A stretch of DNA of 64,000 bases from NCBI GenBank assembly GCA_947646735.1, contig CANTFK010000797.1:1-64000 (forward strand). Direction: 5' to 3'. Positions 54,560-64,000 of the stretch are shown one piece after another (position 1 is the first letter of the stretch; every line of letters starts with the position of its first letter). Below the pieces are notes generated by a model. It was not told the DNA's origin. It saw only the letters and a program-made list of their open reading frames with translations, and did not search any database. The stretch is from Peronospora farinosa (lineage: Eukaryota > Oomycota > Peronosporomycetes > Peronosporales > Peronosporaceae). The translations under genes were made by a program, and so were the position numbers.

Positions 54560-57190
54560 ATGTCGGACCATAATCCCCGCAAGAGTGACACGCTGCGTGT
54601 GCTCGTGTCTACGGATAATCACTTGGGTTATGCAGAGAAAGATCCAGTGCGTGGGAATGACTCGTTTCATACATTTCGTGAGATTTTACAATTGGCGCAA
54701 CGTGAAAAAGTCGATCTTTTATTATTAGGTGGTGATCTCTTTCATGAGAATAAACCCAGTCGTCGTACTTTATATGAAACCATGCGTCTATTACGTACTC
54801 ATTGTATGGGGGACAAGGCTGTAAAGTTTCAAATTGTGAGTGATCAGAGCGTAAATTTTCCAAATTTTGGTGTCGTGAATTTTGAAGACCCAAATTACAA
54901 TGTCGAGCTTCCGATTTTTAGTATTCATGGCAATCACGATGATCCTGCACGATCAGGAGGAGGAGATATTACGCAATCATTAGCAGCTTTGGATTTACTA
55001 AGTGCTGCTAATTTGGTCAATTATTTTGGCAAATGTGATAAAGTGGATGCAGTTGAAGTATTTCCAGTGTTATTGACGAAAGGGAACACACGGGTGGCAA
55101 TTTATGGACTGGGGAATATGAGAGATGAACGTCTTAATAGGATGTTTGCACAAGGTAAAGTGGTGTTTCGAAGACCAGCAGAACAGACGGAAGAGTGGTT
55201 TAGCATCTTTGTGGTGCACCAGAATCGAGATGACAAAGGACGTGGAAGCAAAAATTGTGTCCCCGAGAGTGTGATTCCAGACTTTATTGACCTTGTGGTG
55301 TGGGGCCATGAACACGAGTGCCAGATTGATGTTCAAGAAAGTGTCAAAGGAGATTTCTTTATTACCCAACCGGGGTCGTCCGTAGCGACTTCGTTGGTGG
55401 AAGGAGAAGCAAAGCCAAAACATGTTGCAATACTGGAAATTAATGGTCAGAGTTTTCGGATGTCGAACCGTGAGTTGCATACAGTACGACTATTTAAGAT
55501 GGGCGAGGTGATTCTACACACGATTGAAGAGCTGAACCCGAATGACCCTGATGTAGCGGAACGCATTGGCGAGTATCTGGAGAGCAGAGTGATCGAACTA
55601 CTACATGAGGCTGAGTTGGAGCAGCAAGAAAGGTTTAGAAAACGGTTGAGGGAACACGAATGTCGTCAACAGGAGAGCCCTTTCCCGCTACCAGAGGTTG
55701 CAAGTAGGGAAGAGGAGAAAGAACTAGTGCTTATTCGTTTGCGCGTGGAACATACTGGTTTTCCCGTGTTAGTCAACCAACGGTTCGGTGCAAAGTTTGT
55801 CGGCAAGGTGGCCAACCCCAACGATATTTTATTGTTTTATCGACGGAAGAAAGATCGTATTAATGCCTCGGGTACTAATGCCAGTAAGGAGCTGGAAGAG
55901 TCGCTTCTTGGCCGGCCTGTGCGACCGACACCACTAGCCACATTGACTATCGAAGACATTTTGAGCAAGCAACTATGTGTACCTGAACGAAAACTTTTAC
56001 TTTTGCCCGAGGCTCAACTTGGAGTTGCACTAGAGAAATTTACACTAAAGAATAACGCGTCAGCTATTCAAGAGTTCGTTGATGGCGTTCTTGACGAGAC
56101 CCAACGTGAACTAAGTTCTAAAAGTTACGCCAAGTCAGCACAAGATATTCTTAGCGTTGTTGGAAAGAAAAAGGAACACGCTGATGCGCTGCACATATTG
56201 CAGAAAGAAGAAGAAGAAGAGTCACGAGCTGGTGCAATCGAGCATGGCACGCCATCGGGTACCAGTTTGTCGGCAGACGGATTTCAGTCAAAGCGGATCA
56301 CGCAGGACAATGGTAACTCGGCTAAATCGCAAAGCGGGCGGTTCGGTACGCCAAGAAATATACAAACTAGAAAAGCAGCACCATCGAAAACGATCGCGAA
56401 GAAATCGTCAGTCTTTTCAGATCTCGAAGACGATAGTGATGAAAGTCCACGTAAGAAGAAGGCACCCACGCTTAGAAAGACTTTAGCTCGTTCAACTAGA
56501 AACAAGAAGCGAACGACAAGTGACTTTTTATCTTCCGATGACGAGGATGCATTCGCGACTGGTGAAGATGATGGAGATGAAGATTACAAAATGGACGGCG
56601 ATGAAGAAGATGAGGATAGTATGACTCCACGATCGGCAGTGAAAGCTCGTGGAAGAGCTTCGAGTCGGTTGACAAAAGCCAAGAAATCACCACCGAACCG
56701 CAAGCGACTTCGCAAGATCAAAGGGCATGACGATGACGATGACTTGATGCCCACTCCTAATATGCGTAGTAGGGCTACGCCGACAAAGCGTGAATCACAA
56801 GAAAGTGAGGTGATGAATTTGTGCTCGGACTCTGAGCAGGAACGACCGGCATCTAGAAAACGCGCCGGGCAGACGAAGATGCCTCAGCAACACAAATTGG
56901 ATCACCTGTTAAAGAAACAAAAGCTAATGACGAATGATGCCGACGATGTCGAAAGCGACCACGAATTCACGCAGCTTGCTCAGCAGGCGACCGGTCGCAT
57001 CCAAGAGATAGTTGGTCCGTCGCAATCACAGTCCGAGTCGCAAGTATCTCAAGCTTATAAAGGAGGCTCAGCGCGGCGCAAGCTGCCATTGTCGATGGCT
57101 GCAGCTTCGCAATCCCAATCTCAAGAATCGAAGCGTGGCGAAGCTGCTGCTCCTGCTGCTCGTAAAGGTTGGGGTCGTTCTCGTCGCTAA
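54560..57190 (+). CDS. MRE11: MRE11, double-strand-break repair nuclease
   Basis: 876 residues, single exon, from the first ATG. MRE11 with RAD50 and NBS1 resects DNA ends and activates ATM. The phosphoesterase motifs are all present: STDNHLGY (Asp19, His21), GGDLFHENKPS, IHGNHDDP, VVHQNRDDKG and WGHEHEC, which supply the two metal sites. The capping domain follows (about 300-530). The C-terminal 300 residues are disordered, with acidic Ser stretches (SSDDEDAF, DEEDEDS) alternating with Lys/Arg runs and ending in QSQSQ-rich and GRSRR, as in other MRE11 tails that bind DNA. It is convergent with the next gene (235 bp apart). Confidence 0.95.
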   Translation: MSDHNPRKSDTLRVLVSTDNHLGYAEKDPVRGNDSFHTFREILQLAQREKVDLLLLGGDLFHENKPSRRTLYETMRLLRTHCMGDKAVKFQIVSDQSVNFPNFGVVNFEDPNYNVELPIFSIHGNHDDPARSGGGDITQSLAALDLLSAANLVNYFGKCDKVDAVEVFPVLLTKGNTRVAIYGLGNMRDERLNRMFAQGKVVFRRPAEQTEEWFSIFVVHQNRDDKGRGSKNCVPESVIPDFIDLVVWGHEHECQIDVQESVKGDFFITQPGSSVATSLVEGEAKPKHVAILEINGQSFRMSNRELHTVRLFKMGEVILHTIEELNPNDPDVAERIGEYLESRVIELLHEAELEQQERFRKRLREHECRQQESPFPLPEVASREEEKELVLIRLRVEHTGFPVLVNQRFGAKFVGKVANPNDILLFYRRKKDRINASGTNASKELEESLLGRPVRPTPLATLTIEDILSKQLCVPERKLLLLPEAQLGVALEKFTLKNNASAIQEFVDGVLDETQRELSSKSYAKSAQDILSVVGKKKEHADALHILQKEEEEESRAGAIEHGTPSGTSLSADGFQSKRITQDNGNSAKSQSGRFGTPRNIQTRKAAPSKTIAKKSSVFSDLEDDSDESPRKKKAPTLRKTLARSTRNKKRTTSDFLSSDDEDAFATGEDDGDEDYKMDGDEEDEDSMTPRSAVKARGRASSRLTKAKKSPPNRKRLRKIKGHDDDDDLMPTPNMRSRATPTKRESQESEVMNLCSDSEQERPASRKRAGQTKMPQQHKLDHLLKKQKLMTNDADDVESDHEFTQLAQQATGRIQEIVGPSQSQSESQVSQAYKGGSARRKLPLSMAAASQSQSQESKRGEAAAPAARKGWGRSRR

Positions 57191-57425
57191 GAGGAACTGG
57201 CAAAGGAAAATTAGTACAACCCGTGAGAAATGCACTGGTTGAAGTCAGCCGTGTATTTCATTCCTTTGAGTAATCCAAGCTCGTTTGAGCACGTCCCTTA
57301 TCCTCTTCAGCGATGACAAGTGAGAATACTGGTTTTACTCTTTCATCCCTACTTGATCAAGCTCTGTCGTCTTAGCCACGTTCTCCACTCGATCGCTTTA
57401 GTAGATGCCAACGCTCGATCAAAGC

Positions 57426-59324
57426 CTACTCCATGCTCTCCAGCAACTCCTTGGGTGGAGTCTTCGGCAAACTCGAGTTCAGCTCCTCGTCCTTAGCAGG
57501 GTCCTGTCGCACCCAGGTCTTATTCTGGAAGCGAGGGCGCATTTGCGATGGATAGTATGGGTTGCGTGGCGCAAAGGCTGGTGCACCAGCCTGCAACCCA
57601 GCGTTATGTGAGCCACCACTTGCCTCGCCTTCAGCTGCGTCTGATTCTAATTTGCCTTCATTGGCCTTTGCTTCTTCAGCCTTAGCAACATTCGGGTTAA
57701 CCCACTTGCGATTCTGGAATGGTCGTGGCCCCCGTGGACCATTTTGCATGTCACCCGCGAGCGGTCGAGGGTACCCCCGGCCACCATACGGCGGCATGCC
57801 TTGAGGTAAAAAACCCATCGCGTACGGGTTCATGGGTCCGTAACCTGGCGGAGGGTAGAACATCGGTCCTCCAAAAGGCTATACAAATAACCAAACAATA
57901 CAGCAGAACGTACACAATTAAAATCATTCCTCACACGTTGCCAAGCAATGAATATATACCGGCGGGTAGCCTCCATATCCCATAGGACCGCCCTGAAATC
58001 CCATCGGCGGGCCCATTCCTTGACCGTATCCTTGCTTCTCCTTATAATCCCCTTTCTCGTCTGACGGTGGCAAAGGTGGCGCCGCGTCACGAGAACCTTT
58101 GCTTCTCCGCTTGCCCCTGTAATCCCCATCCTCCATATCTTCGTCTCGGTCTCGGTCATTTCTCCGGTCGCCACGTGATCCACTACGATGATTCTCATCA
58201 CCGCGGTCACGGTCTCCACGTCGCTTCTTGTGCACTCCCACGGTATCACGTGCGTCTAGTTTGGCTTGGTCGACATTAACAGGTGGGCCCAGTCGCAGTC
58301 GCTTTGACAGCCGACTGTTGCTATCCCGTTCACTTATCCGTCTCTTGTTTCCTGTTGTTTCTGTTTCATCTCGCTGATAGCGATCAGTAGCTCCTGCTGC
58401 TGCTGATGATGATGGTTTCTTTGATGCTGGTTTCTCCACGGCACCAAACCGCTGAGCTCGTCGTGCAATCACGTCGTCCATGTCAGTCTTTGATGGGTTT
58501 AACGACCTGATTGTGCTTCGATTGCTACTGAGTGACACAACTTTCTTCTGATGTGGTTCCGAAGATGATTGCGAAAGTCCTTTCAAGCTGATAATCCGTT
58601 TATTCTCCTCCTTCTTTTCTTCTCTTTTCTGAGCTATAATTTCTTCATTTTGAGACTGGACAATGTTTTTACAAGACGTTTCAACTTCTTCATCTGCTCG
58701 AGATGAACCAGCACTTCGTCCTTTGGCTTCAAATGTTGGCAGCAAGTTACTAAGCCACGTCACAAATTGTTCCGCTGATTCTTCTCCAATAAAATCCACA
58801 AGATCATGAGCAATTTGTTCCATGTTCTTCTTGTTGCCAACCATGACAATCACGTATTCCTATAGTTGTTTTGTCCAGTTGAGTTGATGAAGAAGGAAGT
58901 ATCAGATACGTATACAAGAAATATATACAAGACCCTCTTTTAACAAAAGAGGGAGGGGTGGCGTCCCCAAATATTCCTAATTAGGGGGTTCTTTAACACC
59001 CTCTTTTGAATCTCATTTTTTCTAATTTTTTTCACATAAAAATTATAAAAATTTGGTTAACCCCCGATTAGTCATATATTCCGTCCTCTTTTCCACTTGC
59101 TTTGTTTGTGTGCGCTTCATCGCGTCCTTTTCAACAGATAAATGGGAACGCCACCCTCTCAATTACAATTTTTCTAAACATTACGGTACACGTACCGCCA
59201 TGACATTGTCGACCTCGACGCCCAACATTTCGGTGAGTTTTTCACGGGTTTTACTTGTAATTTCCTGCTTCCAATGATCCGTCAGTGGTAATGGGAACAC
59301 GTAACTCGTAGGGTACGACACCAT
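57426..59324 (-). CDS. ZC3H14/NAB2-type N-terminal (PWI-like) domain protein
   Basis: Exons 59324-59196, 58859-57960 and 57878-57426; introns of 336 and 81 nt; 493 residues. Joining exon 1 to exon 2 gives a continuous PWI-like helical domain (about 15-80): LTEMLGVEVDNVMA, then EYVIVMVGNKKNMEQIAHDL and FVTWLSNLL. This closely follows the start of ZC3H14, a nuclear poly(A)-RNA-binding protein. No CCCH zinc fingers are present, so the RNA-binding half of that family is missing or replaced. The middle is Lys/Arg/Ser/Asp-rich, like splicing factors. The end is Pro/Gly/Tyr-rich with two copies of an FQN-x2-WV motif. A nuclear RNA-processing role is inference. Exon 1 could start further upstream (59444). 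Confidence 0.72.
58950..59165. mobile_element. MITE-like inverted-repeat element inside an intron
   Basis: Lies in intron 1 of the ZC3H14-like gene. The left end (58950-58976, with GGGGTGGCGTCCCCA) and the right end (59146-59165, reverse complement GGGTGGCGTTCCCA) are inverted repeats about 215 bp apart with few mismatches. Between them the sequence is AT-rich and non-coding. A 9-bp palindrome with a 3-base loop (58933-58941 with 58945-58953) flanks the left end, and its CCCTCTTTT arm recurs near 58999-59007. The small size and terminal repeats suit a non-autonomous DNA transposon. Target duplication was not found. Confidence 0.5.
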
Positions 59325-60157
59325 TATGAAGGATTCTATAGTGTGACTTGATGACAGAGGAGAGGTTTGTGGCTGAGGAAGGCAAGTACTGTGAAAGACA
59401 GAATACGAAAAACAGCATAGAAATCCTCGGTCGAATGACGGCATGAACCTCGCTATAATGACATACTACCACTGCGACTTACAAATCAAGGCCTTTTTAT
59501 TTGTCGCAAGCTGTCCCCGCTGACCAACCCACATTGTCACAAGAAAAGGACACGACATGTAAGTTTGCCTTCTTATCCTTTCTAGTGTTTGCTAGAATCA
59601 CAGCTTGCAAATATGAAGGAGTGCTAATTCGTTTTCGTTCGTGGTCAATTGGAAGTGTAGTAGCCAAGGTACCACCTATTGATGAAGAAATAGGGCACAC
59701 TAGAAGAGCTTTTGGAAGCCACAAACTTGTTGCTACACTGCTTTTACTCCATGTAAATGTGTGTATGTTTTTCCAAGTGGTAATCTATAATTTCAGTAAA
59801 ATATTTCAGTTTGTAAATAAATTACCGCATGTACCATTATAAAAAACATGTAGACCATAATATACCTATTGATACATAACTATATGGGGGGTATAAAAAC
59901 GATTGTCGTTCAATGTCACATATGTGGAATTCATGGAGAGTCAGATGCCAGTGGGGGAAATCTTCAGATCGGTAGATGGCTCTGCTATGCAGCGATTTGC
60001 CACAAGAAAATAAAAAAACGTATCTCTTGCACAAAGTATATGGTCCCTGTCATTTCGATTGGCCTGGCCCTACCTTTTTGTCTCTCGTATTTACTCGGCA
60101 TTGTTGCTTTGGTCTTGCAAGTTGACGGGTTTCATACGTCATTTCTATTCGATTTCT
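59325..60157. other. Spacer upstream of membrane-protein gene
   Basis: Divergent spacer. At 60040 an ATG opens a frame beginning MVPVISIGLALPFCLSYLLG, a good signal-peptide shape, but it is one frame off from the membrane-protein frame that follows (see next gene). No other gene is supported. Confidence 0.4.
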
Positions 60158-62212
60158 ATGGGGGATGTCTGTGGTACTGATGTACAGGATTTGTATCTAG
60201 AAGACTCGGAGAATCAACAAGATTATACGCTGTGTTCGAAAATGGGTACAATCTGCAAGAAAAATGGCTGTAGCTGTCGAAAAACTGCCAAAGGAAAAGT
60301 GAATGGTGCTACAAAGTATTTTAGTGTTTGTGTTGTGGTTCCAAAGGATGGAGAATGTGTTTCAAGTGGAGAAGATCATGTCAGTTGTGCAGTAGGGGGT
60401 ACAACTTCTGGTTCCACGACGACTTCCAGGTCCAAGAAATTACCAAACGAGTTGAACGACGAGAGCAAGAAGAACGATGGCAGCAAAATTGATCCGGACA
60501 AGATCACAAAAGACCAGCAGAACACTGGTATGAAGGACCAGTCAACTGATATTACTAAGGACAACACGCAGGACAACACGCAGGACAACACGCAGGACAG
60601 CACCTCAACAATGAATAATGCTATGGTAGAGAGTATCAAACAATTGGGCACCGATACTGATTCCAGTGGAAATCCTCCTTCAGATGCAAAGACAGTGTCA
60701 AACACCTCCACGTCGTCTAGCTCTATGGATTCAAAAGTCATGATAGCGATCATTGTGATTGTAGTCGTGTTCGTGACGCTCGTGACATGGGTCATACGCT
60801 CATACTGTTTGCGACGGTCGAAAGCCAAGAGCAAAACCTCTGCTAGACGAAACCGGAGCATTCACAACACCAATTTTCAAACAGCGTCCCCGAGCAATCA
60901 GACAGGCAGGTCTTCCAATGCGCCAGCGTTCCCGGCGTTCGATAGACACCCACGAGAACGACAGACGCCAACCACAGGCGAACATGGATGGGAGAACCAA
61001 GGCCCGCAGCGTGGACGAGCTACTCCACGTGGTTACGAACCAAAGTCTGGACGTAGTCAAGAATTAACTTCCGGACGTGGCGGACGAAATCCTGCCATAG
61101 ACTTTGTGCCAAAACGAGCCCACCCTCCATACAGGGATGGACCACGCCGTGAACCGGTTTCCGGTCGAGGACGGAAAACGCCCAATATTGACGCACAGCT
61201 TGCGCGGAATGGACCACGAGATTGTAATAAAGCTGGCGTGGAGTATGAATCGAAGTCTGGAAGAGGCAGGCGAGACAATTACGGTATGTACAATAATGAG
61301 GCGGCGGTGCGAACTCCGTCGCGGGAACCGCGGCCAAAACAAATTGCTTCTTCAAGGCCTGTCAGAGCACCTATAAACAACACGGTAAGGTCCTCTGGCG
61401 GTACTGTGTACACTGGCCATAACACGTACGATCGAGTTGCGCAGTTTGCCCAGCTAGCAGCATTTGAGGCACCACCACCTCCGCCTCCTAGACCCCAAAG
61501 ACCGATTCAGTCGGTAGTTGTCTCAGAGGCAGTTTCGAAACGTGCTAGAGCCCCAGCGCAGAATGCGAGGCCACCACCTCCTGCGCCTCCTGCGCCTCCT
61601 GCACCTCCTGCACCTTCCGTGTCAAAGCATCCAGGCTTCTACATTGATGAAACCCCTGCGGCAATGGAATATGACATTCTGTCCCCGAAGACTGCGAGGT
61701 CGCTGGCACCGTCAATTGCGTCGTCGGCAGCAACGGTGGTGGCTGGACGTAATCGACCAACTCCACTTCCGCAGAAGCGACGACAGCAGCATTCGACTGC
61801 CATTGATTCTTACTATGAATCAAGCTATAGTAACGTTGACAACAAGCACGGCGGCGAGAGGAGATACAATGAAAGAGCCTCTGGAAACAAACTCAAAGCA
61901 TCTGGTAACTATAACGAGTCATTCTTGAGCGAGGCCAGCTCCATGGCATGGTCGGCAGCTTCAGGTCTAAGCGACAACAGCTATTATCATGTGCCGCCCA
62001 GCAACAGAGCTCGCATTCCCGTGATTGAGGCACCCCGTGACGACGACGACGAAAGTGAGGACGCGTATTCTGACTGGGGCCAATCTACGCAGCAGTCCGG
62101 GTATGATATCCGAAGCACTGCAGCATCATTTTCAGCAGCAGACGCATCGTTTTTCTCCGTGAAGTCCGATTACAGGGACTCGGACAGTACGTTTAAGGAG
62201 CGCGAGTTTTGA
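60158..62212 (+). CDS. Single-pass membrane protein: Cys-rich ectodomain and long disordered tail
   Basis: 684 residues from the ATG at 60158. Not a known family. A Cys-rich stretch of about 75 residues (eight Cys, including CSKMGTICKKNGCSC) is followed by a Ser/Thr/Asp stalk with DNTQ repeats, one membrane segment (about 196-218, VMIAIIVIVVVFVTLVTWVI) and a basic stop-transfer. A 465-residue tail follows, rich in Arg/Gly (SGRG repeats) and Pro (PPAPPAPPAP), ending acidic. The topology needs a signal peptide, and one is coded at 60040 in the preceding frame, so an unseen intron with a weak donor (such as 60103 or 60112 to the acceptor at 60187) or a frameshift is likely. The tail could bind SH3/WW-type domains; that is inference. 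Confidence 0.65.
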   Translation: MGDVCGTDVQDLYLEDSENQQDYTLCSKMGTICKKNGCSCRKTAKGKVNGATKYFSVCVVVPKDGECVSSGEDHVSCAVGGTTSGSTTTSRSKKLPNELNDESKKNDGSKIDPDKITKDQQNTGMKDQSTDITKDNTQDNTQDNTQDSTSTMNNAMVESIKQLGTDTDSSGNPPSDAKTVSNTSTSSSSMDSKVMIAIIVIVVVFVTLVTWVIRSYCLRRSKAKSKTSARRNRSIHNTNFQTASPSNQTGRSSNAPAFPAFDRHPRERQTPTTGEHGWENQGPQRGRATPRGYEPKSGRSQELTSGRGGRNPAIDFVPKRAHPPYRDGPRREPVSGRGRKTPNIDAQLARNGPRDCNKAGVEYESKSGRGRRDNYGMYNNEAAVRTPSREPRPKQIASSRPVRAPINNTVRSSGGTVYTGHNTYDRVAQFAQLAAFEAPPPPPPRPQRPIQSVVVSEAVSKRARAPAQNARPPPPAPPAPPAPPAPSVSKHPGFYIDETPAAMEYDILSPKTARSLAPSIASSAATVVAGRNRPTPLPQKRRQQHSTAIDSYYESSYSNVDNKHGGERRYNERASGNKLKASGNYNESFLSEASSMAWSAASGLSDNSYYHVPPSNRARIPVIEAPRDDDDESEDAYSDWGQSTQQSGYDIRSTAASFSAADASFFSVKSDYRDSDSTFKEREF
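60560..60607 (+). repeat. 12-bp tandem repeat coding DNTQ
   Basis: Three perfect copies of GACAACACGCAG (60560-60571, 60572-60583, 60584-60595) and a decayed fourth, within the stalk of the membrane protein. Confidence 0.9.
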
Positions 62213-62826
62213 GGCTGGTCAATGTTGCCCACTCATTGAGAGGAGGACAGCAAGCGAGCAATTACTCAGTGGATATTGTAACATTTGGGGAAGCCAAGGA
62301 AATAAAGTAAAGTGTTGTTATTCATTGGTGACACCCGAGCTACGAGGCACAGTTGGTAGCATCGATTGATGTTGTCTGTCATAGGTCAAGCACGTGGTTC
62401 GACAAGATCAAGACCGATTTCATCCGTTAAACGATTGTACGATCGATGAAATGAGCAGCGTGCTAACCACAGTTGTACATGTTCATGCTCTTTGTAGACA
62501 CGACATGCGAAATCGAATCGCTACTGACGAAAGGAGTCAGCAAACCAAAGCAGCAGTAACTATTAGTGATGTCATGGAATACCAAGTCGAGAACAAACAA
62601 GTTCAGCGATGTATCCGTTAGATAATTCCATCTTTGGCCTAGGAATACACACAGGTCATCCATCTACCCCCCTCCGCTTGTGTCATGGATTCTATTTCCA
62701 TACTTTCGACAATCTGTGAAGCACAAGACCTCATCTAAACTTGATCTCGTATTCTTAGCGGAACGAGATTTTGCCGCTTGTTTGGTCAGAACGTGTGTGG
62801 GAGGTGGGCATTTCGTTATTATCACG
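62213..62826. other. Spacer between two membrane-protein genes
   Basis: 614 bp; only short shadow frames. It should hold the 3' UTR of one gene and the promoter of the next. Confidence 0.45.
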
Positions 62827-64000
62827 ATGGCTTCAAGTTCTCAAGCAAATGCTTCAGTTATTGAGTTGGCTAGTATATCTCGCTTGAACGCTACGAATGC
62901 AAGCACGGATCAATCGATAGGAGGATTAATCCCAACCGAGATGGTCAGCGTGGACACTACTTCTCGCGGCGTGAGTACATTGCAATGTGTGGGTGTCATT
63001 GCTGCCTTGATAGTCGCTGTCGTGGCCATGCTCGTCCTGATCCATTCCCGACGTCATCGAAATGCGTCGACGTTGTCAACGCCTATCAATTGTACGGCGT
63101 TCCAAGGAGCGACATCTTTGACGCCATCATACGATTTATCACATAATCTCAAAGTCAGCACTCCATCGACAAGTACGAACACGCCACAACCTTCGTTAAG
63201 GCAGACATTCAAGTCATCGCGACTGTCTGAACAAGAGGATGTTGAATTGCATGTCGATCAAGATGAACCTGTTAGTGAGAGATTGTCGACCAGACGGAGT
63301 ACACAACCTTTTCAAGCAACGAGTTTGAACCGTGTCAGATCCTTGTTTTTGACGCCGTTTTGGAACCGAGGTGGAGTACGTTCCTCGCTGCCAGTTTTTG
63401 CAGCATTTCGATCTTCACTTGCGAGTCGGGACGACAAAGTAAGGACTGAAAACGAACTGTACGCAATGACGTCGTCTAGATCGAATCAAATTGAGTATTC
63501 AAGTAAAGTTGGTCTCTCGGCTCCAAGTGAGCACCAAACTGCTGATGGTGGAGTATATAGGCGAGATTTTTCAGACACGAGTTGGTCGATTGGTCTAAAC
63601 AGCGACAGTGAGACTGAAAGCGAATGGTTTACGGGACCTGCAGGAACAAACATGTATGGCGAGGCGTTCGTTTTGAACCACAATCATTTGTCCACATTTG
63701 CAGACAAAACGATGGAATTGGAAGAGGAAGATATGAATTTTGATACTTGTTCTCTTGATGATTCTTCTCATCATCAAGATTGCAATTCAACAAGTGATTT
63801 TTCACCTCGAAGCGAGCAAAGCACAAGTACATTTGATGATTCGTCACCTCGACAAATTCGTGGTCTTAGTGCTCTTGATAGTCGATGGAAAGCCAATTCA
63901 ATTGCTGAAATTGTCACGACACAGTCGGGATTTCCATTTTTCTCAAATGACTCGGACTATAATGGTACATGTAGTTTAATCTCTTTTGATAGTGATAGTG
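62827..64000 (+). CDS. Single-pass membrane protein, 3' end outside the window
   Basis: Open for 391 codons from ATG 62827 to the window end, with no stop. Unrecognised. A short N-terminal part of about 55 residues has three N-glycosylation sites (NAS, NAT, NAS). One membrane segment follows (about 60-80, GVIAALIVAVVAMLVLIH), then an Arg/His stop-transfer and a long Ser/Thr-rich tail with acidic patches (ELEEEDMNFD, DDSSHHQD) and several S-P sites. No signal peptide is clear, so it is likely a type III or signal-anchor protein. The plan resembles the upstream neighbour without clear sequence similarity. Confidence 0.6.
   Translation, partial: MASSSQANASVIELASISRLNATNASTDQSIGGLIPTEMVSVDTTSRGVSTLQCVGVIAALIVAVVAMLVLIHSRRHRNASTLSTPINCTAFQGATSLTPSYDLSHNLKVSTPSTSTNTPQPSLRQTFKSSRLSEQEDVELHVDQDEPVSERLSTRRSTQPFQATSLNRVRSLFLTPFWNRGGVRSSLPVFAAFRSSLASRDDKVRTENELYAMTSSRSNQIEYSSKVGLSAPSEHQTADGGVYRRDFSDTSWSIGLNSDSETESEWFTGPAGTNMYGEAFVLNHNHLSTFADKTMELEEEDMNFDTCSLDDSSHHQDCNSTSDFSPRSEQSTSTFDDSSPRQIRGLSALDSRWKANSIAEIVTTQSGFPFFSNDSDYNGTCSLISFDSDS

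Noticed and set aside
59501..59842. Plus-strand frame of 113 codons
   Set aside because: No ATG, no recognisable domain.

Overview
The window is nuclear DNA from an oomycete, most likely a Phytophthora or downy-mildew relative (Peronosporaceae). The evidence is a GPI-type elicitin-like gene with six cysteines, oomycete-type Ty3/Gypsy gag remnants, and compact genes with very short (about 63-100 nt) GT-AG introns whose donors are mostly GTRNGT. Many close human/yeast housekeeping orthologues sit next to secreted or membrane proteins with low-complexity tails. The species cannot be fixed from sequence alone.

Layout. 1-20 kb is gene-sparse and accessory-like: a fimbrin with an unusual WPP-repeat linker (1404-4133), an elicitin-like gene (5360-5809), a transposon-rich gap (about 5.8-9.7 kb: LTR piece, Gypsy gag remnant, Pol III-box element, simple repeats), a tandem pair of tartrate-resistant purple acid phosphatase genes (9764-11347 intact; 12100-13686 frameshifted), the cap-binding protein CBP20 (minus), a bZIP-like factor, and a gap with a decayed fimbrin fragment. 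20-58 kb is gene-dense: an R1R2R3 Myb gene (minus), centrin, NOC2 (minus), a CAMK-type kinase, an amino-acid permease, an RPUSD1-like pseudouridine synthase, a Golgi-type glycosyltransferase, APC5 (minus), the giant PIKK SMG1, SEC24 (minus), a GTPBP1-like GTPase, MRE11 and a ZC3H14/NAB2-like N-terminal-domain protein (minus). 59-64 kb holds two consecutive genes for single-pass membrane proteins with long disordered tails; the second runs off the window.

Genes are monocistronic. Several neighbours are divergent with short shared upstream regions (APC5/SMG1 165 bp, SEC24/GTPBP1 330 bp, Myb/centrin 514 bp), and several are tightly convergent (centrin/NOC2 94 bp, glycosyltransferase/APC5 108 bp). 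Four genes act in mRNA fate: CBP20, SMG1, GTPBP1 and the ZC3H14-like protein.

I did not find a new multi-gene system. The best leads are the WPP-repeat fimbrin, the HMG-box-like insert in the pseudouridine synthase, the 20-bp repeat that runs into the centrin start codon, the long hairpins upstream of two extracytoplasmic-protein genes, the Cys-rich insert and exon-intron differences of the phosphatase pair, a MITE-like element in an intron, and the two tandem membrane proteins. Exon boundaries were placed by eye from splice consensus, reading frame and family similarity.
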